Below are positions 47,401 through 56,400 of a DNA stretch of 64,000 nt, piece by piece. The stretch's first letter is position 1. Each line of letters begins with the position of its first letter. The position numbers and the translations under genes are program-made. The notes under the pieces were generated by a model that saw only the letters and a list, made by a program, of their open reading frames with translations, was not told the origin of the DNA and ran no database searches. Origin of the DNA: Pomacea canaliculata (taxonomy: Eukaryota > Mollusca > Gastropoda > Architaenioglossa > Ampullariidae); the NCBI RefSeq assembly GCF_003073045.1, contig NC_037601.1, forward strand, positions 6,355,872 through 6,419,871. Direction: 5' to 3'.

Positions 47401-50400
47401 ACCTAACTTTTAATGGGCATATTAAACGTTTAAAATAACCATTTTCTGCAAACATTCATTGAAACATTTTGCTTAAAACATTTACAAAAATACGTTTATA
47501 AAACGTTTAAAACTCGTTTCCGGAAGCTCTTAATTAAACGTTTTTAAGAACGTAATTTTTAATGGGCATAATTACGTTTTATGAACATTTTGTGCAAACA
47601 TTATTAAAACATAATGCGTAAACTTTTTATAAACATTTATAAAATGTTTCAATGCTATCTGGGTATGACTATCAACCTGTTTTACGTTCTCAGACCCCAA
47701 ATGCCAAATCGTTTATGTTTTAGGTCCACGTATCCGTGGGGAGATTTCCATAGCGATTTCAGGCTTTCTTACGTGATTTATGAATCTTTATGCGTCGTAA
47801 CAAACGTATGATATCATAAGAAGTCTGTGGAACTCTGACTTAACTTCCAACATCTTCATTAATTTGTACCTATTGGTGAAATCTCGTCTGAGTTTAAAGA
47901 AGCTGTTTCTCTTAGTAACCGTAAAAGAGAATGTGGGTTTTAATCCTACATTCTGTTTGAAGACATGGGAAAGAGAAAGAAAGCTGACGGAAAAGCAGAA
48001 GGGTTAACAGACTACGAAATCCAGGCAATTTAATGTGCTAGGAATAGTTTAAAAAAAACCAAAAAAAAAAAACAACAAAAAAACCCCAAAAACCGAAAGA
48101 AAACAGTAGCGTTGTGAGAGAAAACAAGAAAAAAGAAAAGGCTTTAGATGATAGCTGAGTAAATAACGAAAGGGATAGCAGTATCAAATAAGAACACACA
48201 GGAAGGAAATGAAGAAAGGCAAAGCATTTAAAAAAAACAAAACCGCAGAATTGCCAGTCAAGCCTCCTCAATAGATAAAATGATTGTCCAAGGTGTGGTA
48301 TCCGTGAATGAAAAAAATCGTGTAAAAGGAGATTTATTACACAAAAAATGTGATACCATTAAAAATAAAAGTGTAAAGAGTCCGCTAATCTCCCCTTCAA
48401 ACGAACAATCAATACAAAAAGCAAAAACATACCCTGCATTTGTCAGAATTCTTGTCGGCAGTTCATGAGTGTAAAAGATAAAGAAAGAGAGAAATAAAAT
48501 CAAGAAAAAAGGTTGAGTGGATTATAAGTGCAACTGAATGAGAGCTAAGGAAATATAGACCCACGGACGTTTAAAGAAGAGAAATGCTTTTACAGGATTA
48601 GAGCTGAAAGAGGAATTGTAGACTCAGGGTAAATTGGAATCGTGCGGCTCAGCTGCAAAAACGAACTGAATCAATGTGCTTGTGGCGTAGGTGTTACAGG
48701 GTCATTCTCAAAGCAGCAATATCAACTGTTTTGTAGGCACTTGGGCAGGAAGTAAGACAAAAAGAAGCAGGAGAAAAAATGACTCGTAAGCATGCACCAA
48801 GTCTTTAGCATCATTCAGGAAAGTGGTTTATCTGGNNNNNNNNNNNNNNNNNNNNNNNNNNNNNNNNNNNNNNNNNNNNNNNNNNNNNNNNNNNNNNNNN
48901 NNNNNNNNNNNNNNNNNNNNNNNNNNNNNNNNNNNGATGATTCTTAAGAAGTCGGTGGAACTCTGACATTAACTTCCACACAGGAGATAATTCTGACCTA
49001 TTGGTGAAATTCTCGTCATTGAGTTTAATATAAGCTCTGTTTCTCGTCTTATGAAACCTAAAGTAGAAGTTGTTATTTATTGCTACATTCTTTTGAAGAC
49101 ATGGAAAAGAACAAAAGCTGAGGAAAAGGCGAAGTTAACAGGGATACAAATCCAGCCAATTTAATTGTGCTAGAAGTTAAAAAAAACAAAAAAAAAACAA
49201 CAAAAATACCCAAAAAACCAAGAAAAACAGTGCGTTATTGGTGAGAGAAAAAAAGAAAAAAGATAACTGTGTTAGGAGTAATAAGCTAGAAATAAGAAAG
49301 AGATGCAGTATACAAAATAAAAGACAAGAAATTAGAAGAAGCAAAGCATTTAAAAAAACCAAAACCGAGAATGCAGTCCAGCTGCGTCATTAGATAAAAT
49401 GACCTTGTCCAAGTGTATCCGTGAATGTAAAAAAATTCGTTGTATAAGGAGATTGATTACACATAATAAATATACACTTAAAATAAGGTGTGTAAAGATC
49501 CCGTAATCACCCCGTTCAAAGCGCACAATTACATAAAAAAGCAACCCCTGCACTTGTCCGTCAGAGTATCACTGATGTAAAAAAAAAAAAGAGAGAGAGA
49601 AACTAAATAAGAAAAAAGGTTGAGTGGGAATATGAAAACGTGCACTGAGATGAGAAGCCAAGGAAAATATAGACCCAAACTGGACGTTTAAAGGAAGAGA
49701 CATGCTTTAAGGATTAGAGGCTGAAAGAGCGAATTGTCAGCTTGCAGGTTAAAGTTGTGATCTGCGGCTCAGCTGAAAACGAACTGAATCAACATGTGCT
49801 GTCGAGGCGTAGGTGTTCTACAGGGTCATTCTCAAACAGCAAATACTCAACTGTTTTGTAGGGCACCTTGGGCAGGAGTAGACAAAAAAGAAGCAGGAGA
49901 CAAAAATTGCTCGTACGCATGCACGCACGTCCTTCTAGCATCAGTTCTAGGAAAGTGGTTTATGAAGGTGTAATGCTGTATACCAAGAATAGTACTGTAA
50001 ATGTTTAATAAGATTATTTCACAGCCGAAATGCACGACAGATACAATATCTTGACTACGAACAAAACCAACAAGAGCTGCGACCAAATCAACAATAGTAA
50101 AACAATAATTCTTTCTCCTAAGATTTCCTAGTTCTTTTTACAGTTTTCATACGGCTGTTAACCCTCGTTATTGCATCACAAACTTCTTTTTAACAACAGC
50201 GCTTGTTCCTTCCTGGACTTGTATACACACTGTAAACCTGGCCCACCTGTGCGCCCTTTCAGTGCACACCTGTCCTATGAAGGCGCCGTCCGTGTGAATG
50301 AATAGTAGTTGGATAACAGGTTACAATTTGTATCCATAACAACATGCCTTGGCGTGGATAATTGTTGGGAGAGCGTGTACGAATATCACAGTGGGTGAAC

Positions 50401-53400
50401 AGTTTCATGTAGCCCTCCCTAGAATCTCCTACACACGCACAAGCGACAGCAACACAAACACGTGCCGCATAATCATGGAGATCAACCCTTCCTGTCGCCT
50501 AGTGAAACCATTCATATTTCTCGAAACATGTTTCAGCCGTTAAGTGGCAATGTTTGTCTGTCCGTCTGTCTGTCTGTCCATCCATTCATAATGTGGGGTG
50601 TATGAGAGAGGGAGTTCAACCACACACACACAAGGTGCTCACCTACGACAATGCTGTATGAATCAGACTGGATCTTGCAGGCACCCACTCCACCATTCTC
50701 CACCTCGAACTGTGGCAGGGTCACACCCTCTCGAAAGATGACTGGCACTGGGTGCCACTTGAACACCACGTTCTCCACACTGTAGCTGTCTGTAACATGA
50801 ACACTCCGCTTACACAGAGCAAATATATGTTCGCTGGCTTACATTGTAACTGAAACAATTGTACAATCTATTTTGAAATTTTATGTAGATTCCTCTTATT
50901 AATTCCTTTTATAACTTATTAATAGCAAGTGGCCTCTGGTATACAGTCGGACTTAGATTGCTTACAACATCTTTATTTTTTCTTGGTTGTACTTGAAACT
51001 ACACCAATGAATAAATAAAAGTTTCCGGATTTACATGTGATAATACTGGATTTCTGCTTGTTGTTTTTTCATATGTTTTGTGTGTTTCAATGCGTGAAAA
51101 GGGTTTAACCGCCAAAGGAAAAAAATTGGCAGTTGAGGGCGGGTCATGTTGGATATAAAACTTATTTACTTACAGTTACCAAGATTCCTAAATAAAGGTC
51201 TAAAACATATTTACTTACAGCTGCCAAGGGATAAGGAGCAAGTTTGCACATCGTGAGGATATTTACTAAGGTGCAAGTCACAACTTGCAACTGTTGAGAT
51301 TCTGTAGTGAAAAAAAAAAATACTGTAATAGTTCTCCGATTGTTTACTCTTATTAGCGATTTGTTTGTTCTTTGAAAGTTATGTCAGTCTCAAATGTAGT
51401 TTTTCACTATTTAACACAGTGTTGTATAGTTTACAAAATATCGCATCTTCTTTGCCATCTTCCGGTGATGGCCTAAATGTGGAATATCTAATGAGTAACA
51501 AAAATATCTGATGATCAAATATTGTTCTTAAAATATTGGGGCAGAAAGCGTACAGAAGGTATCACTACTGGAGGAAGAAAAAGTTATAATGAAGGAATGA
51601 AAGAAAATGAAGAAGACAAGGAAAAGAAATGAGAATGACAGTCGAAAATTAGAAAGCCAGGCAGTTAGGTCGACAGTCGGGCAGAGAAGAAACAGACTGG
51701 CAAGTAGATTGAGGAGGAGAAGAAAACAGTAATTATGAAATTACATCTGCAGGGATGCTTTTCGGAGTTTCTAAGCACTCGTCCAAGAGAAAGATTGGCA
51801 TCCAGACAGAGAAGGAACAGGATACAGAGAAGAAACAGACAGAAGACAGAGAAGAAACAGATGAACAGAGAAGAAACAGACGGTTGACTCACCTGGCACT
51901 AGTAGCCACCGTACCATTCCTATAGATATGCAACAGGCGGTTAGGCATCGTGACGTCATGTATCTTGGAATCCTTGCCGTTAACGAGGTACAGGTCTGGC
52001 AGCCAGAAGGAGTCGATCAACCGGGTATCCACCTCTAGTCGCTCCAAGCCCTCCATGGGGGAACCGTCTCCCGAGGTGTTGACGGTCGGGGCCGGTGGGG
52101 TGACTGTGCCGTTGCCTTGCTGCTGGCCGGAGGTGCTCCTACTCGTCGGGTTGAGGGTGCCGTAGCTGGGGTGGAGGTAGGCCGCCATCACTTGGTCGTT
52201 CCATACCAGTCGCTTGTCCACCCACCTCTGGCGGAGAAAAACGGTCATGGAGTATTCCTGCGAGGGACGAAGAACATCTGACATTATTATCTGCGTTGAA
52301 GATCCTTCTGTAGCTTTGAGACCAGCCATGGCCGTTCAGTGAAATAACGACATATATACGATGCATGCAGACGTGAGTACAGCGATCTGACTGTCAGTGG
52401 GGAAGAGGATATATATCCTAAAACAAAATGTTTCGCCTGAGATAAAAGTTCTGAGTGAAGACAGGACAGACTGAGGTGCACTGAGAAAGACAGTTTCGCT
52501 GGTTTCAAGAAAAAGTGGGAGATTATCGTTAATGACCTGTAAAACATGCAGTTTCTAGCCATTTATAAACCCTATAGAAAGTGAAGCGCCGACACCTCAA
52601 AACAAAGTCCATAAACGGCTGCTCAGTTGTTTGCACTTTATGCCGTGCCAGCAACTAAGGCGAGAAAAAGTAATGCTTAAAAAAGGTGTAGACCCTAAAC
52701 CGCCAGGTGATATGATAACATCCTTAACAACAAAAGCCAACACAAGGAACAAAATTATAAAACGGTATGAAAAAAGGAGTGTTGTGGCTGTGGCCTAAAA
52801 ACCCACCAACAAACCAGAACCTAAAAACCAAAATCTAACAGGACATAAAACCTTAAATCTTATAATAAAGCCATATGCTCTTTAAAAACGAAAAGATAGC
52901 TGCATAAACAAGAAAAATAAAGAGACTGCTGTCAATAACACTGCTGGTGGACACACTGGATACCAGGACATGTAATTAAAACATGCATAGCAAAAAAAAA
53001 AAAAAAATAAAATAAAAAAAAAACCATACACTTTGCATACGACACAGGCTTTTTTACAGGTACTAACAAAGAACTCCAAGATCTTACCAGCAGACCTTAA
53101 GACAGTTTGAACACATACTCTATGAAGACCAGCACTGACAAGAGCATAGTCACGATCATTGGCAACAGTGAAGCAGTGATCTACACGAACGGGGGACATC
53201 TGGAAGAGACAAGCAGCTTCAAGTACTGCAAGGACGGCAGCTCCACAACAGATGCCCTCATGAAAATAACATCAATAGCGGCGAAATCCAAGCTAAATAG
53301 GATCTGGCATAGCTATAACATCAGGTTTATTATAATGTACATTCTGTAAGAAGCCTTTGTAGTACCGACCCTCTCTACGGGTGTGAAACATTGATTCTGC

Positions 53401-56400
53401 TCGCCGACACGGAAAGGAAAATCCAGACATTCGAGAGAAAGATCCTGAAGGGCTACTTAGGTCTCATACAGAGAACATAAAACCAACAACTTTGTACGAA
53501 GCACGGTTTCTCATACTCGCAGGACGCCAGGAACTTGCAACAGTCAAGCGATGTTAGCTGGTCTGGTTTGGTCATGTTATGATCCGACACGACACCTTAT
53601 CGACGATCGTCATGCGGCACCTTGGAGACAGGTCGACTCTGCTCACTGTCGACCAACATAGGCGGGAGTGGCGGGCCCAGTCAGCTGCCACATCTATATC
53701 CATGTGATCCCCCAAACAACGGTTCGACTGACCTTCATCCGCCTCCAGCCGAGCGAGTGACTGAGGGATGAAGAGGTTGAGTGTGTGGCTGCGCGTGCGT
53801 AGATGATGGGACGCCAGAGGGCATTACACAACATATCTATCTCAGTGTATGTCTACCTTAGCTGTTTCAGTCTTCAACCGGTGTTGTGGTTTCAGTTGAT
53901 GTGGTGATTGTGTAACGTGGTGCAGTGTTGCGGTGGTGACGTACTGTGTTGTGAGGTCGTGCGACCTGTGGTAACATCACGTGCTCTTACCATCGAGGTT
54001 TCCGTGACGGAGTTGAAGCTAAGAACGAACAACTGAATCGTCACTTCCGTTGGAAAATCTGGAAAAGGCCAAAGGAAAACGTGGTAATATGGAAATATCA
54101 GAAAGAGAAATATTTTCAATTAATATTTTCTTCTCCTTAGCCTGCTGTTGCCTGTCTGATTTTCGTCTTTAAACATCAAGAAACTTGAGAAAATTGAGAT
54201 GTTCTTTCTCTCTATTATTTAAGCTGTAGATTATAAGTTTCAAATTTTGTGTAATGAATATTTTGAAATAATGAGTTGAAACCGATGATGATGATGATTA
54301 TTATTATGATCATGATGATTTCCTGGACACTATGCAGTTATACAGACATCCAACATACCGTCTTCAAAGTTCGGCGGAATGCTGTTGTCGTATGAATTAT
54401 TGTTCACCAGACTCTTGATTATGTCTTCTCTGAAAAATAATATAAAAAATAGGCATGAACAGATGTTGGCAAACAACTATGAAAACTGCATTCGTGTTTA
54501 CGGTGATAGTGGCAAGTTTAGCATTTTTTACAGTGTTTGTGCCAGGTTTGAGAGAGAGAGAGTGAGAGAGTGGAGGGATACGGATGTACGGGACATGAAA
54601 TTAGGTGACGATAGCAGGTCATGAGATTGTAGAAAAATACTAAAACTGTGTAAAGGCTGAACGAGAAGAATAGAAGGAAGAAAAGAGGTAAAAGTTTAAG
54701 GTCAAAATTCTTTAGTTTAGTCACGGCAGAACCAATGAGCTGTAGGTGGTTCACTATATCTAGGGTACGGTATTTAGAAATCGAATCCGAACTCTTTCTC
54801 TCAGCCAGGCATTATCTTTCGTGATTAATAAAGTACCCGTGGCTTCTGGGTGGGCAGGCCTCTCTAACCAGGGACATTTGTGTGTAAGTCGAGCGCACAA
54901 ATCTTCCCTAACAGAAAGAGGGGAACCTCCCCCAGCCCCTGCCGCCAAGAGTAATGGCCCGTGTGAGTGACGCTAAATAGGGCGACTTCTCCTAAATCTC
55001 GCCCTATGTTAGTTGTAAGCGGAGAGAGAGAGAAGGGAAAAAAACCTACCAAAACAAAGGCTGATTGTGGATGAAATACAGGCGTGCAATCACACAAATG
55101 AACTACTGTGACATTTGCCACTTACATCCAGTCTGATACACACTGCGAGACGGACACCCGGTCGGCCGGCACAAAGGACGGAGGGACGAATAAATAGAAA
55201 AAGAGAAGTAGGAGCGGCCTAAGTAGACTGTTCAATTCTAGGAATTTATACTCTAAAGGCCAACCAGAGTGCAACATTTTTTTCTTTACAATCTGGTTCT
55301 TTTAAAATAATAATTCCCCAAATGAGTACATAAATATGCTTAATTTTTCAAGATAAAGTATAAATCTTCACACATCGTCATTCTCACCAGCCACTAGAAA
55401 AGTAGAAGAAAAATACCCGCTAAGCAGCAGAGCTCAATGTTTGTAATTAGTTGTAACAGTGAGTGTGACTGTTCAACAAATATGTGCAAGTCATCGAGTG
55501 CGATGAAGAAACATGGCCCTCGTTGTTGTGTTCAAGAAACCCTTTTTTTCCAGAGAATGAAACGGCTGATTTTGGAATACAGCCCTACACATTTTGAACT
55601 TCCTTTAGAAGCTTCGAATGAAGTTACGAAAAAGGTCCAAACCAAATTCATTCGACAGACTGGTAAGTAAATCTTCTCCACATCAAAATCACGACCATTG
55701 CAGTCTACGTTGTATAATTGTAGATTCTTTGTTACTAAGTGGGCGCATTTGAGTTAATTTTGTCATGTGTTATTACTTATCTCATTCAAATTCTAATTGT
55801 TAATACATGTATACACATTTTCTTATAAGCAAGTATTGTTTCTTAAATACATTTCTACAGAAAACGAAATGTGTCCTTAAAAATTTGATGTGTCTAGACG
55901 TTTCTGTGGCTTCCCGCTTCAATCTTTTGATGTACCCATGACATCTTTCTACCCAGATATTTGAGGTTTATTCGTTTTAAGTATTTCGGGTATATTCGGG
56001 AATACCTACCCGTTCGCCGAAAGACCTGAACTTATGTGTAACCCACTAACACGCGAAAACTGCTATGTAATCACATTGCGGTGTTGTCCTGGAATGAGAA
56101 CGGGTAGGGACGGTATTTTACACTGGTTCCCCTTTTGTGTATGTAGATACAAGAGACAACGTTGAGTCGTACTGTAAGCAAACCCTTAAAGAACTAGTAG
56201 GGTGCGGATTTTTTTTTCTAATGCAAGCTACAATTTCCCTAAGTCTTGGCAAATACCCTCCTTCCGTTCTCGACATAAACGCATACAGACTTCGTCAGAC
56301 GTAGACAGAGGTCAACAATAAAGACGTGAAGATTGGAGATATTTACCTTTACGTAGTCAGGGCCTCAGCCAATAGGATTAGGCCTACGTATATACAAACA

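Larger units (their letters stand above)
42279..47663. mobile_element. 5.4-kb TIR DNA transposon with TA target duplication and DUF4806-like cargo
   Basis: Left end CCCAGATAGCATGGAAACAT and the reverse complement of the right end CCCAGATAGCATTGAAACAT match in 19 of 20 bases, and each is flanked by TA (42277-42278, 47664-47665). Subterminal regions at both ends (42300-42490 and 47385-47660) are packed with AAACGTTTAAA/AAACATTTTAAA motifs in both orientations, and the right arm is a ~147-bp tandem duplication. The interior holds exon-like pieces on the plus strand (42931-46277) of one gene with a DUF4806-like end. No DDE transposase was recognised. The superfamily is open: a TA duplication fits Tc1/mariner or ISL2EU-type elements, but the termini are not ones I can name. 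It sits in intron 6 of the Cys-loop receptor. Confidence 0.8.
37036..50642 (-). other. Giant intron 6 of the Cys-loop receptor
   Basis: A 13.6 kb intron between the loop C half-exons. It has accumulated a 5'-truncated LINE, a 5.4 kb TIR transposon, microsatellites and an assembly gap with false duplication. Donor GTA G|GTGAGC at 50643/50642 and acceptor TTGCAG at 37036 are both good. Confidence 0.85.

Noticed and set aside
48836-48935. N run as a biological repeat boundary
   Set aside because: Exactly 100 N and matching ends on both sides point to an assembly placeholder.
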